A DNA stretch of 64,000 bases from assembly GCF_019457475.1 (NCBI RefSeq), contig NZ_CP080413.1, positions 3,038,001-3,102,000 of the forward strand, in the 5' to 3' direction. The DNA is from Shewanella acanthi (lineage in GTDB: Bacteria > Pseudomonadota > Gammaproteobacteria > Enterobacterales > Shewanellaceae). The position numbers were made by a program, and so were the translations under genes. This document shows positions 36,851-45,932 of the stretch, piece after piece (the first letter of the stretch is position 1; every line of letters begins with the position of its first letter). Below the pieces are notes generated by a model. The model saw only the letters and a list, made by a program, of their open reading frames with translations. It was not told the origin of the DNA and searched no databases.

Positions 36851-37318
36851 ATGCAGAAGAAATTGCGCGGTTTTACGTTAGTAGAATTAATGGTCACCAT
36901 TGCCGTGGCTGCTATCTTACTCGCTATCGGGGTACCTTCACTCACCAGCATCTATGAAAGCGTACGCGTCAACAATAACATCACCAAAATCCACGACATT
37001 ATGGTGTTTGCGAGGAGCCAAGCGATCAGTTATGGAATACCTGTCACAGTATCTGCAACAAACGGTGCATGGAAAAATGGAATAAAAGTAGTTGCAGGAA
37101 GCAAAGAACTGCGTGTTATCGACGCTTTCAATAGCAGTGATTCACTTAAAGAAAAAAGCGACGTCACTAGCTTTAGCTTCACCAGTGAAGGAATACTACC
37201 TGTGGACAGTCCAATTAATATAATTTATTGTCCAGGCGGTGAGGCTTCAAACTCCAAAAGTGTGACTGTCAGTATTAGTGGATTAATTTCCTACGGAACA
37301 GATGGCAACAGCTGCTAA
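36851..37318 (+). CDS. FimT/GspH-family minor pseudopilin (copy 2)
   Basis: 155 aa from ATG 36851 (GAGG 9 nt upstream; the frame is open from a GTG at 36836). The leader MQKKLRG is followed by FTLVELMVTIAVAAILLAIG, nearly the same helix as copy 1, then IHDIMVFARSQAISYGIPVTV. The rest of the globular domain has diverged and ends GTDGNSC. The two look like a tandem duplication with separate promoters. Role in type IV pilus assembly inferred. Confidence 0.8.
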   Translation: MQKKLRGFTLVELMVTIAVAAILLAIGVPSLTSIYESVRVNNNITKIHDIMVFARSQAISYGIPVTVSATNGAWKNGIKVVAGSKELRVIDAFNSSDSLKEKSDVTSFSFTSEGILPVDSPINIIYCPGGEASNSKSVTVSISGLISYGTDGNSC

Positions 37319-37347
37319 TATTTTATTAGCAGCTATCTAAGAATATC

Positions 37348-37650
37348 CTATCTCAAAGTCTTCGCATCAAGTTGCTTACTTTCTTCAGAGCTAAAGTCTT
37401 GACTTAAAGGCACGCACTCTACAACATCTTTAATAAAGTACTTTTTACCGTCAGAGCTTTTACGTTGTTTACTAGGCAAACTTGCCGCATTCAAACTTGC
37501 TTCATCCATTTTCCAGTGGTAGAAAATAACTTTATCGCCTTTGGCGGAAGTAATATGGCACTTATAGTCCTGTGAAGTCTGCGACGAAGCTGCAGCTAAA
37601 GTCATCACAGGCATAACCACCGACATCAAACCAACAATTAATCTAATCAT
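37348..37650 (-). CDS. Small exported protein next to pilE (TapY2-like)
   Basis: 100 aa. A signal peptide (MIRLIVGLMSVVMPVMTLAAA) precedes a short domain with two cysteines (YKCHITSAKGDKVIFYHWK and KDVVECVPLSQ) that could form a disulfide in the periplasm. Its ATG overlaps the pilE stop by 4 bp (ATGA), so translation is coupled to pilE. Position and size fit the poorly studied TapY2 family of type IVa pilus accessory proteins. That family call is from memory and uncertain. Confidence 0.6.
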   Translation of the reverse strand: MIRLIVGLMSVVMPVMTLAAASSQTSQDYKCHITSAKGDKVIFYHWKMDEASLNAASLPSKQRKSSDGKKYFIKDVVECVPLSQDFSSEESKQLDAKTLR

Positions 37651-38039
37651 TTCCAACACTCCGCTGAAGGCCCTTTTGCTCCTGTAGATGTAAGGGTTAT
37701 TGTTCCACAAGTTGTATCACGTACTTGGGAGCCAGCAGCATTTGCGGTAGCTGTAAATGAACTCCCCCCAGTAGTGGTTAAACTGTATTTTCCATGTTCA
37801 GTTACAAAAGGATCATCTAAACCTAAATCAGTTAAATCTTCAGCATAAGTTCGATTATCTAAATAATATTGTTCCTGTAGATTGGCTACTTTCATCAATG
37901 CTGCAACACCTTCAGAGCGACCACTACGAATGACGTAATCCACGTAAGAGGGATAAGCGATAGAGGCTAAAATTCCTATAATCACAACAGTGATCATCAC
38001 CTCTATCAATGTAAATCCCTTTGTATTTATAAATTTCAT
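37647..38039 (-). CDS. pilE: Type IV minor pilin PilE
   Basis: 130 aa prepilin. Leader MKFINTKG is cleaved before FTLIEVMITVVIIGILASIA (Glu at +5), followed by YPSYVDYVIRSGRSEGVAALMKVANLQEQYYLDNRTYA, the strongly conserved PilE/ComP pattern. Two cysteines (DTTCGTITL and AECWK) would close the C-terminal D-loop. It is the penultimate gene of the pilVWXY1E operon, 8 bp after pilY1, and starts within the same transcript. Confidence 0.88.
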   Translation of the reverse strand: MKFINTKGFTLIEVMITVVIIGILASIAYPSYVDYVIRSGRSEGVAALMKVANLQEQYYLDNRTYAEDLTDLGLDDPFVTEHGKYSLTTTGGSSFTATANAAGSQVRDTTCGTITLTSTGAKGPSAECWK

Positions 38040-38047
38040 TAATCTAA

Positions 38048-41000
38048 TTACTCATCAATATGGTAGTAAATTTTATTAGTGTCTAAGCCGGAGTCTAAGT
38101 CGACTGTCCCAGTGCAATTCTGACCATCTTTATCGCAAGTTCCCTTACCAATGATTAATACAGGATCAGGAATGATATCCTGCTCACCTTCTTTCTCAGC
38201 AGGAATGATTGGAGGCGTAATAATGGTTGGCGGTTGTGGTATGCAATTATCGCAAACATTCATTTCGGAATATAAACCACCTTTATGCAAGTCAAAAGTA
38301 TAAAGTTTTCCTTCGGTTAATACTGCGCAAGTATCAGCATCTTGAGCAGGGCCTGCTGGTGTAAATGATGTGAAATATACTTTGCCTTTAATGATAACTG
38401 CTGGTGATAGACTTTTTTCGCCAGAACCAGACAAGCTATAATACCAACCACGTTTTTCACCAAAGTTAATATTCTCAGTTTGTGTATCAGGAACACCTTG
38501 AGTAGCTACATCATAGAGATCCGTATATTTTATTGGACTTGGAACTGCCATCTGGCCATCACCATCTCCAAACTGCTGCGTAACAACATTTCGATCCTGT
38601 AAAACAAAAAACTTATCATCAACATTGGTACTAAGTGGATCTGCACGATTACCAGACCCCAATGTCACAGCATCGTAACTTACATTTTGAGAAGTTATGG
38701 CTGTAGTTACATTACCATCTGCGTCGGTCACACTTACCTTGCTAATGTTAGTAAAATAGGTTTGTGCTACTGCTGGCTCATAGAAAAAACGACGATCACT
38801 TGCTCCTGTACCGCCTAACTCTGCAAATTTGTATGCCCCCCATGCAGAGGGAGTAGTCGATGGCATATCCATACGCCAGACATTGCCACCTAAATCTGAA
38901 GCATATAAACGGTCGGTAATACCATCGCCATTACTATCTAAGGTTGCAATGGAACCTACTATCGAATCTGTAATGCCTGGTAATACAGTATTTAAGGGGC
39001 CATCCCCCACGCCAAAGGTGCGTAAAAGAGTACCAGTATCTGCATCAACAATATAAACCATCCTGCCATCAGAATCCTTACCACTGCCAGAATCATAAGC
39101 ATTGTTATAGCCACCACCGAAAATCAACACAGGCTTGCCATCATTAGCGGGGATCTTCGTAATTACTGGCGTCGACCAAGTTTGACCTAATTCCTCAAAA
39201 CCTGAATCTGTATTTGAAATTTCCCATTTTAATTTAGGTGTCGAAGTACTGACATCCATAGCGAAATAGGACTGACCACCACGGCCCATACCGAAATATA
39301 GCCACGCTTTAAATGTGTCACCTCGGTCAACATAGGCTATTGGCGTTCCATCTAAGCCATATACTGCATGGCCTAAAGCATAATTGTTACTACGAATGCG
39401 GCTCAAATTGGGAAGTAACTGGTATGGTAAAAATGCCCAACTCTCAGTAACTTTATCACCTTCATCTTTAAATGCATGCATCATCCCATGATTAGTGCCG
39501 ACAAAAATCATATTATAATTGCCGTAATCTATCGCTAATGGCCTAGAGTGTAATGGATCGCCCATAATATCCGCTCGGATATCACCTTCACGAGCCCCAT
39601 CTAATCCAACCCCAATAGAGGTATACTCCGCCACAGAACCGTCCGTGTTCTCCTTAGCAACATCAACGTTCCAACCGAAAATCCAGCGAAAAGCTTTCGT
39701 CAACTGGTTAGAAGCATCACTAATATCTAACCCCATATAGCGTGCTAATGCCACATACATATCAGATTCAGAAGGAGATGATATATCTTGAGCATATTTT
39801 GCAGCAGTATCTTTCACCAATGGTTGCAGCTCAGAATTAAAATCACTATAAATTGTCCGCGAAGCTGGATTTATCCTTCTAGCAGCACCACCTGCTGCTA
39901 CAATATTAGCACCGTCTTCCTCATTACCATCATCACCGACATACCCAATATCTCCTTTAGCACTACAATAGCTCCATATTGTGCAAGATGTAGCAGCCAA
40001 ACCACCTGAAGAATCGATTGCACCTTTCCCAGTAGCATCAACTAAAACCCCAGATGAGTTCACTTTCAATTTTTTTAAATTTCCAGTCCACTTTGGACTT
40101 TGTGAAGGCTCAAAAAGCGCATAATAAGCGGCATCGAGTGTTCGAGTGGGATCTGCACTGCTGAATGCCACCCCTGGGGCGGAAAAACGCTGTCCCGTTT
40201 GCTCAATTTCCGCAACTATTTTGGTAATCGCTTCGACTAACTCAACAGTATTGTCCGCGGCTGTATATGTACCGAAATCACCAGACCGTTTCGCCGTCTC
40301 TATCAATAATGGCTCAGCATGTTCCTCATCTTTTCCTAAGCTAAAACCAATAGTATGAGTAATAACACGCTGGAATCCATTGTCATCATTGTTGTCCAAA
40401 TCATTATTAAACATATACTCAGCTAGAGCGGGTAAGTAACTTGTTTTTGCGGGAATATCACCCGAGGCTTCTGCATATGTATAGGGTTTTCCACCTAAGG
40501 ATTGTATTAAAGTATCAGCACTGGTATCTAAAACAGGCGCACCGTCGGTGATATAAATAATATGACCAACTTTGTTACACTTAGATAATGGTGAAATATA
40601 ACTCCCATTGGATTCAGCACTAGTGTCATACATTGGCTGATTTGCTGTATAATGAATCGCCCCACCATTATAATTTTTATCCGCATGCCCGTATTTTATT
40701 TCTCCACCGCTAAAATAACGAAATGCTTCATATAATGTCTCACATAAAGGAGTATTAGTATCTGCGGGTAAATTCGTAATAGTTTTAATCAGCGCGTCTT
40801 TTTCAGCAGGGGTACGGGGTTTAATCGCCGCAACAATCCTTCCACCATCACTATCTCCCTCTTTGGGATAATTTAGGTTATATACTGCTAATCCAAAATC
40901 AATGGAAAATACGGTACTCACTACGCTTGAAATAGCATCTTTTGCAATAGCCAATCTGGTTTGATCTGGATAAGTGCCAGGAGTTGTATTACCTTCCTCA

Positions 41001-41689
41001 AGTTTTTTTTGATACTCCCTATACCAACGTAAATAATTAGCGGTATAAAGTGTTACTAATTCTCCCGAATTAAAATTATTTACTGCAGCTTTAGGTCCCC
41101 ATGGTTCCGCTTTACTATCTTGAGGATAACCAGTCATAAACCCCGTGCTTGGTGTTGTATCATTATTATTACTTTCATACCCAGCATCAACGTCTTCCCA
41201 GCAATCCACCGGATTATTTTCATCTTTACCTGAATTTTGTTTAATCGGCTGCCAAGTTCCTTTGCCATTACCATTCTGAATATATTCGCGGATATGACCA
41301 GAAAATCGACCGTATTTTTCTAATGACTTCCTTGCTACATAACAACCATTTAGTAGGTCATTAAATCGATTTGTTTCAGATGGGCTATCAGGTATCCCAA
41401 GACCAGATTCATCCAATCCGGTACCGATCGTAAAATAAATCATGCCATCATCATAGGAATGAGCGCTATCGATTGGCAGATAAGGTTTGTTTGGATCATT
41501 GATGTATCCGCCGGGCAAGCCTTCAACAAGGGTATCCATACTGGCAGAGTTATCAAAAATAATAAGCACTTGTGGCCTAACTTTATTCTGGGCAGGATTC
41601 AAATAAATATCAGTATCATCCGCATGCGTGTGTGCAGGGATAGCTAAGGCAGCCACAAAACCTGCGAATAACATTCTATTAAGTTTCAT
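38048..41689 (-). CDS. pilY1: Type IV pilus tip/assembly protein PilY1
   Basis: 1213 aa secreted adhesin. A signal peptide (LNRMLFAGFVAALAIPAHTHA) is followed by a von Willebrand A-like region starting QVLIIFDNSASMDTL (MIDAS DxSxS near residue 46) and a C-terminal PilC/PilY1 beta-propeller (GDPLHSRPLAIDYG, YGLDGTPIAYV, YFGMGRGGQSYFAMDVS). A calcium loop DSNGDGITDRLYASD lies near residue 915. PilY1 promotes pilus extension and surface sensing and sits at the pilus tip. It overlaps pilX by 4 bp. Confidence 0.9.
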   Translation of the reverse strand: MKLNRMLFAGFVAALAIPAHTHADDTDIYLNPAQNKVRPQVLIIFDNSASMDTLVEGLPGGYINDPNKPYLPIDSAHSYDDGMIYFTIGTGLDESGLGIPDSPSETNRFNDLLNGCYVARKSLEKYGRFSGHIREYIQNGNGKGTWQPIKQNSGKDENNPVDCWEDVDAGYESNNNDTTPSTGFMTGYPQDSKAEPWGPKAAVNNFNSGELVTLYTANYLRWYREYQKKLEEGNTTPGTYPDQTRLAIAKDAISSVVSTVFSIDFGLAVYNLNYPKEGDSDGGRIVAAIKPRTPAEKDALIKTITNLPADTNTPLCETLYEAFRYFSGGEIKYGHADKNYNGGAIHYTANQPMYDTSAESNGSYISPLSKCNKVGHIIYITDGAPVLDTSADTLIQSLGGKPYTYAEASGDIPAKTSYLPALAEYMFNNDLDNNDDNGFQRVITHTIGFSLGKDEEHAEPLLIETAKRSGDFGTYTAADNTVELVEAITKIVAEIEQTGQRFSAPGVAFSSADPTRTLDAAYYALFEPSQSPKWTGNLKKLKVNSSGVLVDATGKGAIDSSGGLAATSCTIWSYCSAKGDIGYVGDDGNEEDGANIVAAGGAARRINPASRTIYSDFNSELQPLVKDTAAKYAQDISSPSESDMYVALARYMGLDISDASNQLTKAFRWIFGWNVDVAKENTDGSVAEYTSIGVGLDGAREGDIRADIMGDPLHSRPLAIDYGNYNMIFVGTNHGMMHAFKDEGDKVTESWAFLPYQLLPNLSRIRSNNYALGHAVYGLDGTPIAYVDRGDTFKAWLYFGMGRGGQSYFAMDVSTSTPKLKWEISNTDSGFEELGQTWSTPVITKIPANDGKPVLIFGGGYNNAYDSGSGKDSDGRMVYIVDADTGTLLRTFGVGDGPLNTVLPGITDSIVGSIATLDSNGDGITDRLYASDLGGNVWRMDMPSTTPSAWGAYKFAELGGTGASDRRFFYEPAVAQTYFTNISKVSVTDADGNVTTAITSQNVSYDAVTLGSGNRADPLSTNVDDKFFVLQDRNVVTQQFGDGDGQMAVPSPIKYTDLYDVATQGVPDTQTENINFGEKRGWYYSLSGSGEKSLSPAVIIKGKVYFTSFTPAGPAQDADTCAVLTEGKLYTFDLHKGGLYSEMNVCDNCIPQPPTIITPPIIPAEKEGEQDIIPDPVLIIGKGTCDKDGQNCTGTVDLDSGLDTNKIYYHIDE

Positions 41690-42153
41690 GATCCACTCCC
41701 ATTTAACACTTCTTGCTCAATACCTGTAACCACAATTAGTCGCCCTAAATTTTCCCTGCCAAAGTTAACACTACTGGAGATTTCAAGCCTTCGACATTTA
41801 AATAGATCCGTTCCACTTGCTTTTGAACTTCTCTGACAAGACACATCTTTTGCATCTGGATTTCCATCACTATCAAGAGGTAGAGGCGTTAGTGTTTGGT
41901 TACCATCTAAAAAAGTTGAATCATCTCTCTCAGCTAATTTTGCCAGCTCTGCAGCAGAGTTATTCAGTAAAACTCTGTCAATAGCCCCATCAGCTAAAGC
42001 TTTCGCTTCAATTCTTTCTGAACTAGCCCCTGCCATTCTTAAGGACTGAGTGGAGTTAACAGCCAAAGCAACTCCGATTACAGTCATAATAAGTAGAACT
42101 ATTAAGGCAAAAAATAACACTACACCCTTTTGCTTTTTCATCATTAACCTCAT
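41686..42153 (-). CDS. pilX: Type IV pilus minor pilin PilX
   Basis: 155 aa. The N-terminus MMKKQKGVVLFFALIVLLIM is the PilX-type class III signal, lacking the Glu at +5, followed by AVNSTQSLRMAGASSERIEAKALADGAIDRVL, the PilX_N pattern. With PilV, PilW, FimT and PilE it forms the priming complex that recruits PilY1. Start overlaps the pilW stop by 1 bp; an in-frame ATG pair three codons later is possible. Confidence 0.83.
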   Translation of the reverse strand: MRLMMKKQKGVVLFFALIVLLIMTVIGVALAVNSTQSLRMAGASSERIEAKALADGAIDRVLLNNSAAELAKLAERDDSTFLDGNQTLTPLPLDSDGNPDAKDVSCQRSSKASGTDLFKCRRLEISSSVNFGRENLGRLIVVTGIEQEVLNGSGS

Positions 42154-43151
42154 TAACTGCGTATTAATACTGGGTTTTCTAATACAACAGTTGTCGATAA
42201 AACTTTACGACGATAATGATCTTCAGGTGGACGAATTGTTTTATCACCTAGCTGATAAGTCGTTTCATTGGTATAACTGCGGTCTTCATTTATTGAACGA
42301 ACTAATATAAATATCTTAATAGCAACTAAACGTTGAAATCCCACATTATCCCACATCGCAACATCAACATTTTCTGCTGAAACAAAGCTATCGGGGGTAC
42401 TATCACCGTCATTATCAAAACCATAGAGATACCTGATATTGTCAATCCCCTCTACAAGCTGCTGTCCAGTCCCCATTCCATTTATCCCTAAAGTTTTTCG
42501 CTTTAAAACAGGGATATTTTGAGATTCATTTTCAATGTAATAAACATGATGCTGGTACTCCCATAATCGGGCATTTTCGATTGGTATATCGACTGGCTCT
42601 TTCCCAGTGAAAAATATCGCTTCAGAAGTGTTTGTAACTACATTAATTGTATTCGTCGGCCCTTCTGAAAGGCTAGGACCTATAAATCTTTTTAATTGAA
42701 TGACATCTGTCTCAGATTTCACATTTTCAGATGTTAAACAGCTTAAAGTCTCTGAAGAGTCACCATTTTCATAGCCCCAGAGTCTTCTAAAATGTGCAGG
42801 TTGGTTATTAGGTAATGTCGCATTATTTAGGCCAGCTCCAATACAATCATTAGCAACAGCCGTTTTTAAAGTAGTATTCACACCAAGGATAAAGTCAGTA
42901 CCTGTCATATCCCCCATAAAGGCAATCTGACTAATATCCCGCTCCAAGATCGCCAGTGCTATCCGACCATTTTCCTGTAACTGATTAAATTGACTAGTTG
43001 TTGTTACATTTGAGGAAGACATGCTAAACATGGTAAAAACGCCTGCAGTTAAAAATAAACCAATGACCATTGCAACCATTAATTCAACAAGAGATAAGCC
43101 ATGTTGTACGTTTTTGCTATGAGAGGCCTTATGCCTTAATGTAACATTCAT
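42153..43151 (-). CDS. pilW: Type IV pilus minor pilin PilW
   Basis: 332 aa, the usual large size of PilW. The leader ends KNVQHG before LSLVELMVAMVIGLFLTAGV (Glu +5), then MFSMSSSNVTTTSQFNQLQENGRIALAILERDI, the PilW motif. The C-terminal half (IDNIRYLYGFDNDGDSTPDSF, then YRRKVLSTTVVLENP) matches the family. The gene abuts pilV without a gap (43151/43152) and overlaps pilX. Confidence 0.86.
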   Translation of the reverse strand: MNVTLRHKASHSKNVQHGLSLVELMVAMVIGLFLTAGVFTMFSMSSSNVTTTSQFNQLQENGRIALAILERDISQIAFMGDMTGTDFILGVNTTLKTAVANDCIGAGLNNATLPNNQPAHFRRLWGYENGDSSETLSCLTSENVKSETDVIQLKRFIGPSLSEGPTNTINVVTNTSEAIFFTGKEPVDIPIENARLWEYQHHVYYIENESQNIPVLKRKTLGINGMGTGQQLVEGIDNIRYLYGFDNDGDSTPDSFVSAENVDVAMWDNVGFQRLVAIKIFILVRSINEDRSYTNETTYQLGDKTIRPPEDHYRRKVLSTTVVLENPVLIRS

Positions 43152-43775
43152 CTATATAATCACTGTATTAATGACGAATAAACGTCGATTGTCTATCGCT
43201 GCATCCGCAAAACAATTAGCTACAACACTCTTGTTTGCACTGATGTTACCATCTTCAGCATCAATAACTTCGTATGGTTTCACAGTTGTTTCACGGATAC
43301 CCCGCCAAACTATCGCGACAACAACATAATTACCTTTAGCACCATCACTAACAATCTCATTCATTCCGATACATGCAGTTGCAGAATCTAACCCTCCCAC
43401 ATTTTCTGTACCAACAACCTCCAATGAACCAAATAAAGCTTTTCCCCAATCGTATTTGTCCCATGTAGCCATTTGTCCAGGAGAACATACCTGAGTTTCG
43501 CAATTCTCTGCCATAGAGGGAGGTTCTTTGTAATTATATGTTCCCACATAATTTGCCAGCTGAGTGCGATTCAACTTCATCCGATTAATAATATCAGTGG
43601 CATAGTAAGATGCTTGCGTCTGTTGAAATGACTCAAAGCTGCCCCGCTTGGCGACGATATGCAGATTAAATATGCCGATTAGGCCAATGACAAGGATCAC
43701 TAGCGCGACGAGCACTTCGATTAACGAAATGCCCTTTTGGTATTTTGTGTGCGTCAAACGTTCATTTTTAGTCAT
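43152..43775 (-). CDS. pilV: Type IV pilus minor pilin PilV
   Basis: 207 aa. Leader MTKNERLTHTKYQKG precedes ISLIEVLVALVILVIGLIG (Glu +5), then AKRGSFESFQQTQASYYATDIINRMKLNR, the PilV pattern. It is first in the pilVWXY1E operon. The ribosome site is poor (AAAAAT before the ATG). A promoter must lie in 43776-43944, which is AT-rich; none is clear. Confidence 0.85.
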   Translation of the reverse strand: MTKNERLTHTKYQKGISLIEVLVALVILVIGLIGIFNLHIVAKRGSFESFQQTQASYYATDIINRMKLNRTQLANYVGTYNYKEPPSMAENCETQVCSPGQMATWDKYDWGKALFGSLEVVGTENVGGLDSATACIGMNEIVSDGAKGNYVVVAIVWRGIRETTVKPYEVIDAEDGNISANKSVVANCFADAAIDNRRLFVINTVII

Positions 43776-43944
43776 ATTTTTGACAAGCTTTTCAGCGTTT
43801 TACTCTTTTAAAATCTTAATCTTACGCAAAAAAATTTGCTAGTAGTTAATCATAGATGAGTAAAATGTAATAGGCCAGTAACAATAGCATATAAGACCTA
43901 ATCTCATTATGCTTTAGCTGCATTTAGTGTATCGCATGCAATAA

Positions 43945-43966
43945 AAAAGAGGCCTAGGCCTCTTTT
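43945..43966. terminator. Terminator between ispH and pilV
   Basis: Perfect palindrome AAAAGAGGCC-TA-GGCCTCTTTT with T-run on the minus strand (TTTTTTAT); ends the lspA-fkpB-ispH transcript 65 bp past the ispH stop. Confidence 0.8.
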
Positions 43967-44030
43967 AAATACGTTCAGGTTATTAACCCATTTTTAGCTC
44001 AGCGCGGATTCAGGCATACGCCACTCGTTT

Positions 44031-44987
44031 CTAACGAAGCTCCGCGGGTACTGCAAAGACAGTATCTTCTTTACGACCTTCAACTTCAGTCACCACACTT
44101 GGGGCTAATTTAGCAATGGCCTGCACTACTTGCTGTACCAGTACCTCTGGTGCTGAAGCGCCTGCAGTTACCGCAACCTTAGTCACATTATCAAACCAAC
44201 TGGCATCGATATCATCTGCCGTATCAACCAAATAAGATTGCGTTCCGGTTTTGAGTGCTAATTCACGTAGACGGTTCGAATTTGAACTATTTTTAGAACC
44301 CACAACAATAAGTAAATCCACATCGGCAGACAAGTTTCGCACAGCATCCTGACGGTTTTGCGTGGCGTAACATATGTCATCCTTACGTGGACCTTCGATG
44401 GATGGGAAACGCTTTTGCAGCGCGGTGATAATATCCATAGTGTCATCCACCGACAGTGTCGTTTGGGTGACAAAACACAGATTACTTGGATCGCGCACTT
44501 CTAAGGTTTCAACATCCGCAGGGGATTCAATCAGATAAACGCCACCATTGGGGTTATCGTATTGCCCCATGGTTCCTTCAACCTCAGGGTGTCCCGCATG
44601 GCCAATCAGAATACATTCGATACCTTTGCGACTCGCTCGGGTTACCTGTAAATGCACCTTAGTGACTAATGGACATGTTGCATCGAATACCCGTAGACCA
44701 CGTTTTTTGGCTTCTGCGCGTACCGCTTGCGAAACACCATGGGCACTAAAGATAACAATATTGTTATCTGGTACTTGGTCTAACTCTTCGACAAATACCG
44801 CGCCGCGATCCTTAAGGTTTTGCACCACATAACGGTTATGTACCACTTCATGGCGAACATAAATCGGTGGCGAAAACAGTTCTAGGGCACGTTCTACAAT
44901 ACTAATGGCGCGATCCACACCAGCACAGAAGCCGCGTGGGTTAGCCAGCATAATATTCAAACCTGGGCTGGTTGGATCTAATTTCAT
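44031..44987 (-). CDS. ispH: 4-Hydroxy-3-methylbut-2-enyl diphosphate reductase
   Basis: Iron-sulfur enzyme of the last step of the MEP isoprenoid pathway, 318 aa. The three cluster cysteines are visible: C21 in [11 protein letters not shown]105 in [12 protein letters not shown] and C206 in [11 protein letters not shown]. Conserved HEVVHN and [17 protein letters not shown] carry the substrate histidines. It is the last gene of ribF-ileS-lspA-fkpB-ispH, an order conserved in gammaproteobacteria, starting 1 bp after fkpB. Confidence 0.95.
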   Translation of the reverse strand: MKLDPTSPGLNIMLANPRGFCAGVDRAISIVERALELFSPPIYVRHEVVHNRYVVQNLKDRGAVFVEELDQVPDNNIVIFSAHGVSQAVRAEAKKRGLRVFDATCPLVTKVHLQVTRASRKGIECILIGHAGHPEVEGTMGQYDNPNGGVYLIESPADVETLEVRDPSNLCFVTQTTLSVDDTMDIITALQKRFPSIEGPRKDDICYATQNRQDAVRNLSADVDLLIVVGSKNSSNSNRLRELALKTGTQSYLVDTADDIDASWFDNVTKVAVTAGASAPEVLVQQVVQAIAKLAPSVVTEVEGRKEDTVFAVPAELR

Positions 44988-44988
44988 C

Positions 44989-45411
44989 TTACAATACCTT
45001 CACTACGTCCAGCTCAAATGTCACTTTACGTCCAGCTAAAGGATGATTGAGATCCACAGTAATAGAATCGCCGGCAACTTCGCGCACAATGCCAGGGATT
45101 TCACTTCCTCCAGGTCCTGCGAAGCTTACGATAACCCCCGCTTCGAGTTCCATATCGGCAGGAAAACGTGTTCTATCCATATAATGAATCGCATCTGGAT
45201 TGGACTCGCCAAAGGCATCAACGGCTTCGAGTGTAAAGCTGTGTTTATCACCTTCGTTTAGCGCTTCAAGCTGTGCTTCAAACGCAGGGCTTAAGGTGCC
45301 ATCTCCAATATTTAAGCGCGCAGGTTTACCCGACGCTTTAGTACTGTCAGCGGTTGAACCATCCTCAAGCACAATATTCATATGGCACAACAAAGAACGT
45401 GTTACCGTCAC
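44989..45411 (-). CDS. fkpB: FKBP-type peptidyl-prolyl isomerase, FkpB/SlpA
   Basis: 140 aa cytoplasmic prolyl isomerase with an IF (SlyD-like) insert. Seen: [43 protein letters not shown] (SlyD-type), and the FKBP ending [21 protein letters not shown]. The GTG start at 45409-45411 overlaps the lspA stop codon by one base; an ATG ten codons on would cut the first strand. Location between lspA and ispH is diagnostic. Confidence 0.9.
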   Translation of the reverse strand: MTVTRSLLCHMNIVLEDGSTADSTKASGKPARLNIGDGTLSPAFEAQLEALNEGDKHSFTLEAVDAFGESNPDAIHYMDRTRFPADMELEAGVIVSFAGPGGSEIPGIVREVAGDSITVDLNHPLAGRKVTFELDVVKVL

Positions 45412-45923
45412 TACTTCACCCCTTCGGTCGTATCTTGTTCCGAATTACTGTTAAAAAATGCATCCCAAATGATCAGCACTGCACCAATAAAGATTGCCGA
45501 ATCTGCAATATTAAAGGCGGGATAATGGCTCTTTCCCCAATAAAAATCGATAAAATCCACCACAAATCCGTGCATTAATCGATCGATAAGGTTACCTAAC
45601 GCACCACCAATCACTAAGGTATAGGCAAGGTTCAGCTTCCACAATGAAGCCGCTTGCTTACGTAACCATACAGTAAGCAGAGTGCTAAAACCGATAGCTA
45701 CAATGGTGAATAACCAGCGTTGCCAGCCACCCGCTTCACTTAAAAAGCTGAACGCGGCGCCGTAGTTACGCACATAGGTGAAATTAAAAAAGGGTAATAA
45801 TTGCACCGATTCAAACAGTTCAAATTTGGCTAACACCCATTGTTTGGATAGTTGATCGGCCAAAAACACCAATACAACTACCCAATACCAACGTAAGCCA
45901 CTGTCTTTCCAAGTTAATGGCAT
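45411..45923 (-). CDS. lspA: Lipoprotein signal peptidase
   Basis: 170 aa inner-membrane aspartic peptidase cleaving prolipoproteins. Four hydrophobic segments (first WVVVLVFLADQLSKQWVLAKF reversed in part, about residues 13-33). The catalytic aspartates are in GGALGNLIDRL (about 118-128) and VVDFIDFYWG (about 133-142). It starts 9 bp after ileS and should process the lipoproteins encoded here (Hex, RlpA-like, M28 peptidase). Confidence 0.94.
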   Translation of the reverse strand: MPLTWKDSGLRWYWVVVLVFLADQLSKQWVLAKFELFESVQLLPFFNFTYVRNYGAAFSFLSEAGGWQRWLFTIVAIGFSTLLTVWLRKQAASLWKLNLAYTLVIGGALGNLIDRLMHGFVVDFIDFYWGKSHYPAFNIADSAIFIGAVLIIWDAFFNSNSEQDTTEGVK

Positions 45924-45932
45924 ACAGATCCT

